From: Bisporella sp. PMI_857
Lineage: Eukaryota > Ascomycota > Leotiomycetes > Helotiales > Helotiaceae
Length of the DNA: 62,652 bases
Direction of reading: 5' to 3'
NCBI GenBank assembly: GCA_021307315.1
Contig: JAJSPD010000137.1
Coordinates: 1 to 62,652, forward strand
Below are positions 10,447 to 21,351 of the stretch, one piece after another. The position numbers and the translations under genes are program-made. Positions within the stretch are counted from its first letter, which is position 1. Every line of letters begins with the position of its first letter. The notes beneath the pieces were generated by a model that did not search any database, was not told where the DNA came from, and was given only the letters and a program-made list of their open reading frames with translations.

Positions 10447-12131
10447 GCGGGAATAGACTTGGGTACGCAATTGCGAACCTATCAAGGTGCTTACCAATCC
10501 TTGGAGATTCCCATACTATTTGCCGCTTCATGCGTGGTGGTACACCACAAACTCTCTCCTTCTACTTCCGCAAGGCCGTCTCTGCTTTACACGTATCGAG
10601 CTTTCCATGGCGGGATTAGCTGGTCAGTGCTGCGCGAGACTTGCGGGCAGTGATCGATTGTAAACCAGCCATCCTCGTTCTCACATATCGTTATTATTCT
10701 GATGCACAATCAACCTCACCCGCTTCCATCTACCAGTCCCGCAAAACAAAGGCGACTTCAGAATCTCCCCAGCTATTTAACAAAGAGGAGCCATCCAAGG
10801 AGACCGTTGCCCTTATCGGGCAGTTATGGTACCCTTCAAATTATGGAAATTCGGCAGAGGAAAGATATAGCCTATCAACAGTAGAGTTACTGAGAAAAAG
10901 AAACGCGGGGTTGAAGTGTATTCTCTAGGTTCTGTGCCAAGAAGATAGTGAGAGAATAGTGTTAGCATAGTACCAAAGATTCATGGATCTTCAGGCGTTC
11001 TAGTGTTGAGAATGATGTTAAGGATCTCTCTACTAGAATCAATTTGAATCAAGTCGAAAATTTTAACTCCCTGAGGGTTATCTTTCTGTACGTCTACTTA
11101 AAAATTAGGTGAGAATGTATTGTATTTCGAAACGCGTCTAGTACACGGGATCGCATTCAGAAAACGCAACACTCGTTACTCTATGCATTTGAACCCTTTC
11201 TGTTTTCGTCTAATGGCTAGATATTTTTTAACGGCAGCCATTTGATAAGGTCCAAGACAGTACGAATTTTAGTTGTTTAAATCGAAGACAACTTTTATTC
11301 AACTGACCATACTGAAGTTGTTGCAAAGCATAGATATTTTTGCCACTAGCAGCCTTAATCAGTAGTGCCCGGGCTGGTATTATCTCTTCGCCACGGCTCA
11401 GTATTCAAGGGCCTCAGGAAATTTCATTTGGCAACAGCGTCAATGTCTAGTATTCAATAGATTAAGTCCAATATCAGAAAACGAGAATATCATACATCAG
11501 GTATTAGAATAGTCCTCACTTAAACTTGTTGAAGCAGACTGAATTTGTATAGCTTGTTCAAGCCGTTGGTCTACATCTCTTTCTGATCTTCAACATATTA
11601 AATCGATTTGTTAAGGACCATATATGTCATGTGATCTGTATACGGAATAGGTTTGGTCTCAGCCTATAATATGTGTATAACAATCGTTTTCTTCTTTCTT
11701 AGATGAATCAAGGTTTCTCGCTTCAATACGATTTCACGCCACATATATGAATAATATCTCATGTTTCAATTACTCTTAAATTTTGTCTATTTGTCAAACT
11801 TGTTAGTCTCGACTTTATCCATTTTATCAGTCTTTGCTGCAACTGCTCTCCAGATGTCCCTGGTCTGTCAGATAATGGTCCTTAAGCGTAATGGCGGCTA
11901 CTGCTTTACAGATAGAACGATGATAGGGGGAAAAAGTGGCGGTAGCCCCATTAGGATAGAAGGTCTACTTTAGGTGTGACGAAGACCACTTCTATATGAG
12001 CTTCTCACTGTAAATCTCTACTGTAGACTCTACATAGTGATTAATTAATTAAAGAAGCGAACTTTAAGAGACTACTGCTATCTAAACTTGAGCTTTGCAT
12101 GGTAAACTTAGGATAAATTACTCTATGATTG
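10447..12131. other. Long intergenic region, no gene supported
   Basis: Overlapping ORFs at 10405-10653 and 10641-10928 show no recognisable domain and no good splice junctions. The rest is AT-rich, with ATTAATTAATTAAAG near 12040. The left end is OYE1 upstream DNA and the right end is the 3' flank of the ADH gene. Confidence 0.45.
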
Positions 12132-13533
12132 CTAAAACCTGGGAATCATGCCGTTGGGTTTAAATACAACCTTGTTCAATTCAGCGCGTTCGAATCTTTC
12201 TAACGCATCTGAGAAAGAATTGTCCAAGTCAGGGAGAATTAAATCAATGAAGCCCATATTCTCGACCGTGCTTTGATTACGAATCAGTGCTTGAAGAGCA
12301 TCTGCGAAAACGTGTCTGGCTGGGCAGCGGCCGAATTGGATATGGATATTTTTGTTGTAGCAATCTGCAGCAGAAAAGGGAAGCTCGGCATTATGGACAC
12401 CTATCTCAAATGTAAGCAAATTATCTGTCTCTACAGTTGGGACTCTCTTGCCTACCGAAAGAACTAATCTTTCCACCGGGGCAAATGATGTCAAAGGCTG
12501 TCCTTAAAGCCACGCTAAGACCGACGCCTTCAATTACCGCATGGACACCATTGCCGTTTGTGGCATCCCGAATCTCTGTAATCACATCGACTTCCTTGAA
12601 GTTTATAGGTATACACCCTAAACCCTTCGCAGTAACAAGGCGAATTGGGACTGAATCAATCGCGAATACCTTCGCAGGCTTATATTCGAGAGCACAGATT
12701 ATTGCACAAAGCGCAACAGGTCCGCAACCTATGACCGCGATGCTCATATCCTTCCATTGGCCGCTCGGTGTACTACTAAATGCATTCTTTGCGGCATTAA
12801 AACTAGGGCCAGTCAAAGTCAGAACTTCATGTTCACAATTTGCCACGTTGTGCCACAAATTAGATACTATACGTACCCAGTAGGAAATATGTCAGTCATC
12901 AATATCATTAGTTCACCTAGATTCTCTTCTTTGGGGACATGGAATAAGGTGGTATCAGCCAAGGGAACTCTAAAATACTGCGCCTGAGAGCCGTCCAAAG
13001 CGACGGATCCGAAGGATTTGGATTTGGAGCAACGTCCGGTCATTCCTCTCATGCAATGGAAGCACTCGCCGCTCGAGGAGAGTCAGAGATTTATTTTTTT
13101 TCTTGCTCGGAAGGGGCATGACAATTACCAACTGACAGTGAATGGTGCTATCACGTAATCACCTTCGGCGAAGTTCTTGACCTCACTACCAACTTTGTGA
13201 ATGAAACCCATTCCCTCGTGACCACAGATGTAGCCGGGTTCCATATTGATTTTGGAATGCCCTCGATATCGATGTAGCTCACTAAGAGTCGACGTGTTAG
13301 GATCAAAATACTTAGAATTTGAGATTGCAATGGGTCGGACCTTCCACACAAAGCTGCCGAAGTTGTCTTGATAACCACATCTGTTGGTTGATCTAAGCGA
13401 GGGACTAATGAGCGAGGCAAGACAATCAGTAATTTGTTGTGTAAGGTGCGAGGTTCGTACTAGGTTTTTGTTCCAGTCTTATATCATATGGACCCCGGAA
13501 TACGAGTGCTTTCATACTGACTGGACCGGACAT
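12132..13533 (-). CDS. Zinc-dependent alcohol dehydrogenase (MDR family)
   Basis: Six exons (13533-13461, 13404-13341, 13281-13129, 13071-12877, 12802-12456, 12400-12132) join to 366 residues. Five introns of 55-74 bp explain every apparent frame change. The catalytic zinc ligands are Cys44 (ALCGSE), His67 and Glu68 (GHEGMG). The structural zinc Cys97/100/103/111 sit in CGECFHCMRGMTGRC at canonical spacing. The NAD fold is VIGCGPVALCA. It should oxidise an alcohol (or a glutathione-independent formaldehyde-type substrate) with NAD(P). It is divergently transcribed from the aldehyde dehydrogenase across a 653-bp shared promoter, so alcohol-to-aldehyde-to-acid oxidation is a natural reading. 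An internal ATG at 13515 is an alternative start. Confidence 0.9.
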
Positions 13534-13869
13534 GATATCTTAAATTGTTGATTGATTATGTAATACTCCAAGGTCGTTGTTCGCTAGATTATAAGATCGC
13601 GGCATGGGAAACTAGAATTCTTTATGATGGTATCAAAAGGCGGATCTTATATAGATCACGTCATGGAACTCTGTTCCTTGTGGCGGACAATCGAATCTCT
13701 ATTATTTGATCTCTGTACCGATAAAAAGTGGATGTTTAGTATTTGAACCAATTGCATCCTTTATCAGCGAGCAGGTGTGCAACCATTGGGACACTGCTGT
13801 CCATTGGCGCTCTTTAGAGTGGCAGCCTTGTATTTTGCCGAGGTTCTCCATTCAGTCACTGAACCACGC

Positions 13870-13886
13870 CGGGGAAAGTTTACCCG
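13870..13886. promoter_or_regulatory. CGG-N11-CCG site 1, ADH/ALDH promoter
   Basis: CGGGGAAAGTTTACCCG has CGGG/CCCG arms. It is 337 bp from the ADH ATG and 301 bp from the ALDH ATG. Confidence 0.5.
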
Positions 13887-13949
13887 TTAAGTTGTACGTA
13901 TCAATTCTTACAAGAGTGTAATCCATAGCGGGGAAGAACCAAAGTCGGG

Positions 13950-13966
13950 CGGACTCATACTCTCCG
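13950..13966. promoter_or_regulatory. CGG-N11-CCG site 2, ADH/ALDH promoter
   Basis: CGGACTCATACTCTCCG has CGGA/TCCG arms and reads CGGAG on the opposite strand. It is 221 bp upstream of the ALDH ATG. Confidence 0.55.
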
Positions 13967-14186
13967 CACTGTGATACGGTCGGACGGCCCTTGCTAGCTT
14001 CATATGAGAAGTTGTTCTACTTCTCTGTTATTTGATTTCGGCGCCTTAAAACATAAAGGCAAATGAGCCCATGCCACATTTGCTAGATTCAGTCATAACG
14101 AAGACCGCACGCCCAAGGACAACTTGCAGAACGCTGTCAGCAAAATATTGCAAAAAGAAAATACAAAAAGATCTAGTTTCCTCAAA

Positions 14187-15889
14187 ATGATCCCAGAGCT
14201 ATTATTCAAAAAATCCATTCCTTACGAAGTAAGACCCTATAGAATCGTATATGGCATTATGACTCATGCGCAGTGGTAGTTTGAAGAATTATCCTTAATC
14301 GACAACAGATCCTTTATTGATGGTAAGTGGGTAATGGCAGCCACTGGCAAGACTTTTCAGGTTTTAGGTTAGCTCTCGAACACTTATACAAGCGCCTCAT
14401 TTTAACAAGTGAGCCATATAGACCCAGAAAACGATGCCATAATTTGCGAGGTAGCCGACTTAGACAGTGCAGATACCCGTCAAGCTATTGAGGCTGCAAA
14501 CAAAGCCTTTCTGATGTATCGAACCATGCCTCATCGCGAGAGAAGATGGCTCATGAGACGATGGGGTGATCAGATCAAAGCTAACAAGGCTGATCTTGCC
14601 GCGTTATGTACTATTGAACTCGGCAAGCCGTACACTGAATCACTGGGTAGTGTGCAGTATGCTATTGATTTCATCGACTGGTTTGAAGGCGAAATTGAGC
14701 GAACTTTCGGTGAAACTATCCCTGCAGCGCGAGGTAATAATCGAATCCTCACTGTGCGAGAACCCCAGGGGGTCGTCGCTTGCATCACACCTTGGAATTC
14801 ACCAGTAGCGATGGTGACTCGCAAGGTGGGTGCTGCTTTGGCTGCTGGAAACACAGTAGTGTGCAAACCTGCGCCTGAAACACCTCTTTGTACTATCGCT
14901 TTGGCAAAGCTCTTTGAACGTGCAGGCGGTCCCCAGGGAGTTTTTAATGTCGTTACGGCAGGTCCCGAGAACACCCCTCTTGTTGGTCAAGAGCTGTGCA
15001 GCCATCCGGCGGTAAAGCATTTGAGCTTTACGGGCTCGACTGCCGTTGGCCGTATCCTCAACACCGAGTGTGCCAAAACAATTAAGAAAACCAGTCTTGA
15101 ATTGGGGGGTAATGCACCATTCATTGTCTTCGAAGATGCCAATATTAAAGAGGCGGTGTTAGGTGAGCTTGGGATATGTGATATTTCACCCATCCAATAC
15201 CAAACAACATATTCTTATCAAAGTTCAACTATAATTCATAGTTCATGCTAACTATTCCTACAGGCTTAATTTCGTCTAAGTTCCGTTCATCAGGACAAAC
15301 TTGTGTCTGCGCCAATAGAGTTTTCGTACACGCTTCCATAATGAATGATTTTGCAGACGCTTTAACAGAGGGTCTAAAATACTCTCTCGTCTACGGCTCT
15401 GTCTGGGATAGAAAGGTCAATTTTGGACCCTTGTATTCAAGAAAAGGTATTATGAAAGTCGAAGATCATCTCGAAGATGCCGTTAGGCACGGCGCTACTA
15501 TCCACTCAGGTGGTAAAGATACTAGTCTTGGACCAAATTTCTTCCCTGCTACTGTGGTGAAAGGAGGTAGAGCGGGTATGAAATTCCTGACCGAAGAGAC
15601 ATTTGGTCCCATAGCGTTTTTAGTGCCGTTTGAGGATGAAGATGAAGTTATTGAGCTTGCAAACAGCAGTGATGTAGGCTTAGCTGCGTACTTCTACACT
15701 GAGAATATTTCGCGCTTGTGGAGAGTGAGTGAAGCATTAAAGGTGGGTATGGTCGGCGCGAGAGTTGGGCTTGTCAGTGCAGCAGAACAACCTTTCGGCG
15801 GCGTTCTTCAAAGTGGACTAGGCCGAGAAGGTGGTAGTACAGCACTGGAAGAATATTTGGACATCAAGAGTATAACCATAGGGATCTAA
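14187..15889 (+). CDS. NAD(P)-dependent aldehyde dehydrogenase
   Basis: Four exons (14187-14228, 14280-14367, 14422-15162, 15264-15889) encode 498 residues. The tiny first exon (MIPELLFKKSIPYE) is inferred from a good donor (GTAAGA) and the continuity FEELSLIDNRSFIDGKWV. The acceptor at 14421 rather than 14408 is chosen because it restores FQVLDPEND. The general base is Glu270 (LELGG) and the nucleophile is Cys304 (GQTCVCANR), 34 residues apart as usual. FTGSTAVG is the cofactor loop. It resembles succinate-semialdehyde dehydrogenases and broad-range ALDHs. The expected role is oxidation of the aldehyde formed by the divergent ADH or by the pathway's ring-opening steps. Confidence 0.93.
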
Positions 15890-16416
15890 AGATCTATAGA
15901 ATTGCTGCCTACAAGGAGCTGTAGCGGTAGCCAAAAATTTGTTAGGAATATTAGTACTCTTTTAATATCGGATTCAGTATTTGACTACTTTGAGTAGCAT
16001 AGCATTGCACTATTGCGAGTCAAATACTAAATAGCAACAATAACGCCATTGGGAGCTGGCTATTTCTTTTTATCAATTTGAACTATACTCCTTAATATTT
16101 GTTAACCATAATGAAGGTTTGATTTCGAAGCTTGCAACGTCTGCTCTCATGTGACGCCGCCAAGCCTGATTACCTATTTTAGACTAGCGTGTTCTTAGCC
16201 ATCTACGCCTTGATATATGGTACTGTAAATAGATTCTATTCTAGTTCCTCAATCAAATTGATATACCCTATTTGAGCCTATTTACACTTAAATACTAGAT
16301 CCTACTACCGGTTCGACAGCTCTCATCAAAAGAGCTCTAGGAAATACAACAAAGCCACTGTCATAAAAGCAGGTGATACGATGCTCAAAGCCTGTACATT
16401 AAAACTTTGCAATTGG
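15890..16416. other. Convergent spacer between ALDH and flavoprotein genes
   Basis: This 527-bp region holds two 3' flanks. It is AT-rich and I see no ORF or structured element in it. Confidence 0.5.
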
Positions 16417-18021
16417 CTATGACTTGAAGTCTCCGGCACCTTCGGTACCTTTGGTTGTCGAAACAGGCTTCGCAATAGCGAGCTGAGCGGCAGCTCGACC
16501 AGCTCGACGACCAAAGACTACACCGGATGTTAGACCGCTTCCTCCAGGATAGTTCGAGTAGAATAAACCTCCCATCATTTCGCCAACACAAAAAACTCCA
16601 GCAATCTTTTTGCCAGTCACTGTACTGATAACGTGTGCATCTTCAGAGTCAACCGACAAACCGCCAAATGTGAAGGTCACTCCGCACGTAACCTTGACAG
16701 CAAGAAATGGTCCTTGGTCCAATGGAAGTGCCCAATTGGACTTCGCCAGTGGCAGTTTCATCGACAAGGATTGGGTCGAGAGACCATCTTTTATTGCAGG
16801 GTTCCAAGTAGCATTAGGATTCTCCTTACGATGGGCGTATACAGCCTCATTGTATGAGGACAAAGTTTTAACGAAAGCTTGGCTGTCGTGCAGCCCTCGC
16901 TGAACACATTTACTAGCAAGCTCCTCAATAGTTGCAGCTGTGATTCTCTCCACACGCTCTTGGCGGTACTCTTCTGAGCGTAGCCAAGGAATTGTGCGGG
17001 AGTCCCACACCTGGAACGCGGTGCTTTCCGGTTGTGCAAGAATTGCCCGGCCAAATTTAGCGTAGGTGTAATTTCTTAAATCTACACCTTCATCAACAAA
17101 TCGTTTACCCTCCATATTGAGCATGAGGCCCAAAGGGTAGCCTGATTTGGTGTGTTCATTGGAGGCTTCCCGATCTCCTGTATTAGGGTCTGCATTCGCA
17201 TCCCATGCAACGGAATGGCACCCAGACCAATTACCCGTTGGTTGCGCAAAGAGGTCCCGCATAGCAATTTCCAAGCAACCACCATTGTTAAAGGGGGTGC
17301 CACGCACTCTAGCGATATCCCAGTTTGGTCCTAGGTATTGACATCGCATCCGTGGATTTGCCTCGAACCCTCCGCCTGCGAGGATGAGAGCGCCCGCTGT
17401 GATGACAATGTTGTGTCCTTTGTGTTGCACTGTTGCGGAGATGGTCCCACTTATCCCTGGATCTACTGATATACTTACTAGTGGCGTCTCCCACCGTATG
17501 TCCACTTTATGTCGCTTGGCAATATTCATGTGGTCTACAATAAGACCTTTACCACCGTCCTCTGTTTTCAAAGATAGTCCTCCCCAAAACTTGAACCGAC
17601 CATCAACTTGATACGCTTGACGATCGAATGAGAGTTGAAATCGTATTCCATTTTGTGCTAGCCATTTTATAGCCGAGTTGGAATCTTGCACTAATGTCTT
17701 GCAGAGCTTCGGGTCAGATCGTCCCATACACACACGCCGCATGTCATTTGCAAAATCGTCCTCAGAATAAGGGTCTAGATCGATCTTTTGTGAAAGCTTG
17801 TCGTCCACATTATTCACAATCGGTAGTAGGTCCGAGAGACCTTGGTGTACAATCCGATATGCTCCAGCTGTGAAATAACTGTTGCCACCAGCCCAGGACT
17901 CAGGGCAGCTGTCGATGAGTAGGACTCTCTTAGCTCCATTCTGGGCGGCAGAAATAGCTGCCGAAAACCCTGCATTACCGCTTCCAACGATAAGGACGTC
18001 GCATTCTCTTGGTATCGTCAT
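16417..18021 (-). CDS. FAD-dependent dehydrogenase, TcuA/fumarate-reductase-flavoprotein family
   Basis: This intronless gene encodes 534 residues from the ATG at 18021. A further 45 codons upstream are open but look like leader DNA, and MTIPRECDVLIVGSG is the natural start. The FAD dinucleotide fold is VLIVGSGNAGFSAA, followed by SWAGGNSYFTAGAYR as in tricarballylate dehydrogenase (TcuA). VCMGRSDPKL, ILAGGGFEANP and the C-terminal GLFYSNYPGGSGLTSGVVFGRRAG complete the FAD_binding_2 fold. Family members dehydrogenate carboxylic acids or 3-ketosteroids. In this cluster it could desaturate a ring or an acid intermediate. It is convergent with the ALDH gene and on the same strand as the regulator gene that precedes it. 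Confidence 0.88.
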   Translation of the reverse strand: MTIPRECDVLIVGSGNAGFSAAISAAQNGAKRVLLIDSCPESWAGGNSYFTAGAYRIVHQGLSDLLPIVNNVDDKLSQKIDLDPYSEDDFANDMRRVCMGRSDPKLCKTLVQDSNSAIKWLAQNGIRFQLSFDRQAYQVDGRFKFWGGLSLKTEDGGKGLIVDHMNIAKRHKVDIRWETPLVSISVDPGISGTISATVQHKGHNIVITAGALILAGGGFEANPRMRCQYLGPNWDIARVRGTPFNNGGCLEIAMRDLFAQPTGNWSGCHSVAWDANADPNTGDREASNEHTKSGYPLGLMLNMEGKRFVDEGVDLRNYTYAKFGRAILAQPESTAFQVWDSRTIPWLRSEEYRQERVERITAATIEELASKCVQRGLHDSQAFVKTLSSYNEAVYAHRKENPNATWNPAIKDGLSTQSLSMKLPLAKSNWALPLDQGPFLAVKVTCGVTFTFGGLSVDSEDAHVISTVTGKKIAGVFCVGEMMGGLFYSNYPGGSGLTSGVVFGRRAGRAAAQLAIAKPVSTTKGTEGAGDFKS

Positions 18022-18589
18022 CTTGAATGATATGTATACTGATAGGACTAACCAAAGCACAATGTTGTATGGTAAATATGGAAGTGTGACAGCGAGGGGA
18101 AGTGAAAATGAGAGAATTCTGACACAAATATAAAAATTAACTTGCTGCACAACCAACCAAAGAAGAACTAAACCAAGGGCGATGTAACCAGGGCTGGAAG
18201 CGGAGGTTCAGCCACTACCATTTGCACACTCGCCATACGCTAAAATCACAAACATAGGAGTGCAATTGACTAGATCTTGCTTAATTCCTCCTACCCATTA
18301 ACGGAGCTCCGTAGCCGAAGGGCAAAGGTTCTTATCCCAGCAGCATAGCTTGCGGAGGTTGGGAGTCCGTAAGAGCTAGCCAAGACTTCCCCGTAAGCTA
18401 ATCCTCCGCAAATTATCTCAAGCCTAGTTACAAGCGACTTAAGCCAAGTCAATGGCTCACTAGGCTTTGTCACGCACAATGGATTGTAATTGAGCGTGAG
18501 TGAAATGGTCCCATTTTCGTAGCCGCTTCTTTACATCCTTAGCTGGCTCGTAGAGGTCGTTATTCTCCAGTATCAGGTGTCGTTAGTAA
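18022..18589. promoter_or_regulatory. Promoter region of the TcuA-like gene
   Basis: The 568 bp between the regulator's stop codon and the flavoprotein ATG contain a CGG-N11-CCG site and nearby CGGAGCTCCG (18302-18311). An ORF at 18291-18479 shows no family resemblance. Confidence 0.5.
18353..18369. promoter_or_regulatory. CGG-N11-CCG site, TcuA-like gene promoter
   Basis: CGGAGGTTGGGAGTCCG lies 332 bp upstream of the ATG. Its first nine bases (CGGAGGTTG) are identical to the site at 49412 in block B. Confidence 0.55.
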
Positions 18590-20862
18590 TCATTGCAATC
18601 CTACTTCATCCAAATTTGGAAGAGACATATCCGAAAAGGACATTGCGGGCATGTTCATCAATCCATATAATGGGTCATCGGGCAGATCTGAAACCATTTC
18701 TGCTGTTGTGACAGATTGCATATTCATAATTGAAGTATTTTTGGTAGGAAACATACTAAAGATTGCATCAAAATCGAACGAGGATGGCGAGTAGTTAGGT
18801 TCATTGACCTCCGCTTATTTAGTGTTAGCATTTGGAATTGCTCCAGACTTTAATTACTTCCTTACCCAAACTTAAGTCAATTTTACGTGCGTCTATCAGT
18901 CCTCGGATGATTTTTAAAGGCTTAGAAACACCTGGATTAGCTAGACATAGTTCGTCGAGACAACCCAAGCTAGCTGCAAGGAGGGATGAATACTCTCCAG
19001 ATTGACCACTACTTGCCTCGCCAGCGGCATTCCTGACATGAATCGTGCTTGCGACATATATCACATAACTCAGTAAATATGGTGCCCCTATAAGGCCATA
19101 AGCATTCTTCCATGCTAGAGCGATTTTCGTGATACTTCTTGCAGCGGACGTGCAGCGGCCCCATGATAATGAAGGAGTGGCAGTAGAACGTAGGTGCCCA
19201 TCGGATATGAATGGTCGGTGTAGTAAAATTATTAGAGAATGATAGATGCCATGTAGGTTCATTACGTTGGGGGCAGGGTATGGTGTAGGATCGAATTCAT
19301 CCTGCGACAACTCATACGCAAGATATTCAGGCAAGTTCTCTTGCCAAGTTTGAAGGGCATTGTCGACAAGTTGTAGACTAATTTGACCGTTGCGTGGTGT
19401 TGCACCAACAACATAAAACGTTGCAATGATCTTGTTCATGATCCTCGAGAGTAAGCAAAGCTGTTGGAAGGTTGCGACTGAATAAATAGGTGAAGGCCTG
19501 CAATGGCCGGCATTGTATGCGGTATTGGGAGACTGAGGGTCGATATAAGGCAGATAGAGCTCCTGGTCTTCGAATGTGTCCATGAAGTCTCGCGAAACAT
19601 GCGAGTCATGCAAGTTGATCGCTACTGGGCGACCAAGATAAAGGCTCTGGAGCTTATCACAAACGAAAGCGCCCCAGAATACTCGACGACGAAGTTCCAC
19701 GCCCTCTGGAGAATTACTTGTGCCTTTGGGATCAAGGTGTAGTCCAAGGTCGTATACCATTCTAAGTGCATATCCCGTATACAACCATCCCTTCGAGGTC
19801 TCGCCCCGTGCATTGTAGGTGGATCCGAGTAGTAAAAGTCCCACAACCGTGGGCACCGTGGGATATATCAGTAGCAAATCCTGCGCAAGTTGTTCGTCAC
19901 ACTGCTGGAAGAACCAACGACCTGCTGACTTCGGATCAACAGGATCGTCTCGAACTTCTATCCGACCAGAGAATTTGCTCGAAGAAGCAAATATTGCGTA
20001 CAGCAAGAACTTGGAACAATTAGGACCATTACACATGAGATCTCGCATTATGGCGGGTCTATAAGTCAGCAGGAAAGTATGGTGTTGTCTACTCCAGTGA
20101 AGATCAAGTAAGTGCATTGCAAGCTCAGTGGGAACCCCATGAACATCAGGCATGAAGGCAAGGTGGCGCTCGCTTTGCCTCTGCAAGGCTGCCTTAGCGA
20201 TCAAAGAGTTCCTCACATTTTCTCTTTCCAGGGAGGCTTCTGACTGCGTAGATTTATTGACATCTGTGTCGGGACAATGAAGGGCGGACGAGGGCCCAAA
20301 GCTGCTGGGTTTTCCAGCTTCATCTAAAGAAATGAATGGACTGATATCGCATTCCTCATCTGAAGAAGCAGCTAGACTCTCGGGACTACCACAGCGACTA
20401 CGAAGGGTTGCATTGGCTGCTGAGGTCTTTGGTATTGATGGCGAAGATGGTTGCGGTTGACCCCGATAGCACGCCAGATCATTGTCGTCTTCCGGAAGCT
20501 GAAGGCGACTATTTCGAACTTGGATTGCAACTAAGAGCTTTTCTCGAAGGTCCGCAGGTGAGTTTTGAAGCTTGATAATGAAGGACTCCAAAGTAGAGCG
20601 TTGCTTCTTAAGTTCTTGGATCTCAGCCAGAGTCGGTCTAGACCTTGTTGTCAATCTTGAATCGCTATGAGACTTCTACGGACATTTGTTCGATAACATA
20701 CCTTTTTGAGGGCAGCTCTAATCGATAAATACAATTTATATTCTGGGCGGCGCACTTGGCACATTGAGGACGTGCTGTATCACAGCGGATCTTCCGAGAT
20801 CGACAGAAGACGCACGCCTTTGCAAGTGATTTGGGATGGTCCTGCGTCGTTGTACGGCCCAT
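18590..20862 (-). CDS. Zn2Cys6 transcription factor, candidate cluster regulator
   Basis: Three exons (20862-20702, 20643-18866, 18813-18590) encode 720 residues. The binuclear cluster CVFCRSRKIRCDTARPQCAK has CX2CX6CX6CX2CX6C spacing. A linker and a likely coiled coil (TLAEIQELKKQRSTLESFIIKLQ) follow. This is the layout of Gal4-like proteins that bind inverted CGG sites as homodimers. The fungal-specific regulatory domain spans roughly residues 210-480 (GETSKGWLYTGYALRMVYDLGLH, RRRVFWGAFVCDK). The third exon is inferred: a GTAAGG donor, a GCTAAC branch site and a 52-bp intron replace an early stop with an acidic, Met-rich tail (DFDAIFSMF...LPNLDEVGLQ) typical of activation regions. It sits among the genes it probably controls. 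Its own promoter has no N11 site. Confidence 0.88.
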
Positions 20863-21351
20863 GATAATTGCGCGATAGGGACAATGCGAATGTGAAGAAT
20901 ATGGCGGGAAAGGGGGCCGCTCTCATCTGCACTAAGTAATACGTGATAGAAGAATGTTCAGTTTAGAATTTTGAGGCGTCCTGTTCTGGTCTGCGGGGAA
21001 ATGAAACAAGATCGAGAGGAAAGCGGGGCTAAAATGAAGAAACCATGCGGATAGATATATATCGGACATTTGACGGGGGGCTACTCTTTTTATAATGACT
21101 AATCTCGTGCCAATTATTCCACAGAGTATGGATTTGATTGAGCCTAGTTCATACGTCATTTTTCGACCTCCGCTTACCTCTCCGACTTCCGATCACTGCC
21201 GACTGAAGAATGCTATCACATAGCCTAGCTGGACATGGGACAGATGTGCGATAAGCGGTATCGGACCGAATGTAGAACGATGAGAATATTGCCTACAGGA
21301 GAGCTATTATGCTGGCTATCAGAACGCTCATGAATGCCCCTACGCTTCTAG
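20863..21351. promoter_or_regulatory. Regulator promoter / BVMO 3' flank
   Basis: This 489-bp region holds CGG and CCG triplets at other spacings (N9 at 20904, N7 and N1 near 21257) but none at N11. No gene is seen. Confidence 0.45.

Larger units (their letters stand above)
13534..14186. promoter_or_regulatory. Divergent ADH/ALDH promoter
   Basis: The 653-bp space between two head-to-head start codons contains two CGG-N11-CCG sites near the centre and no coding potential. The shared location suggests coordinate control of the pair. Confidence 0.65.

Noticed and set aside
10405..10928. Two overlapping ORFs of 82 and 95 codons upstream of OYE1.
   Set aside because: No domain, no splice junctions joining them, and the first overlaps the proposed regulatory site.
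12132..13533. Alcohol dehydrogenase looked like a pseudogene with several frame shifts.
   Set aside because: Five 55-74 bp GT-AG introns with good branch words rejoin all conserved motifs, including both zinc sites at canonical numbering.
20904..20918. CGG-N9-CCG in the regulator's promoter considered as an autoregulatory site.
   Set aside because: Spacing differs from all other sites, and a two-base change would not fit a homodimer set for N11.
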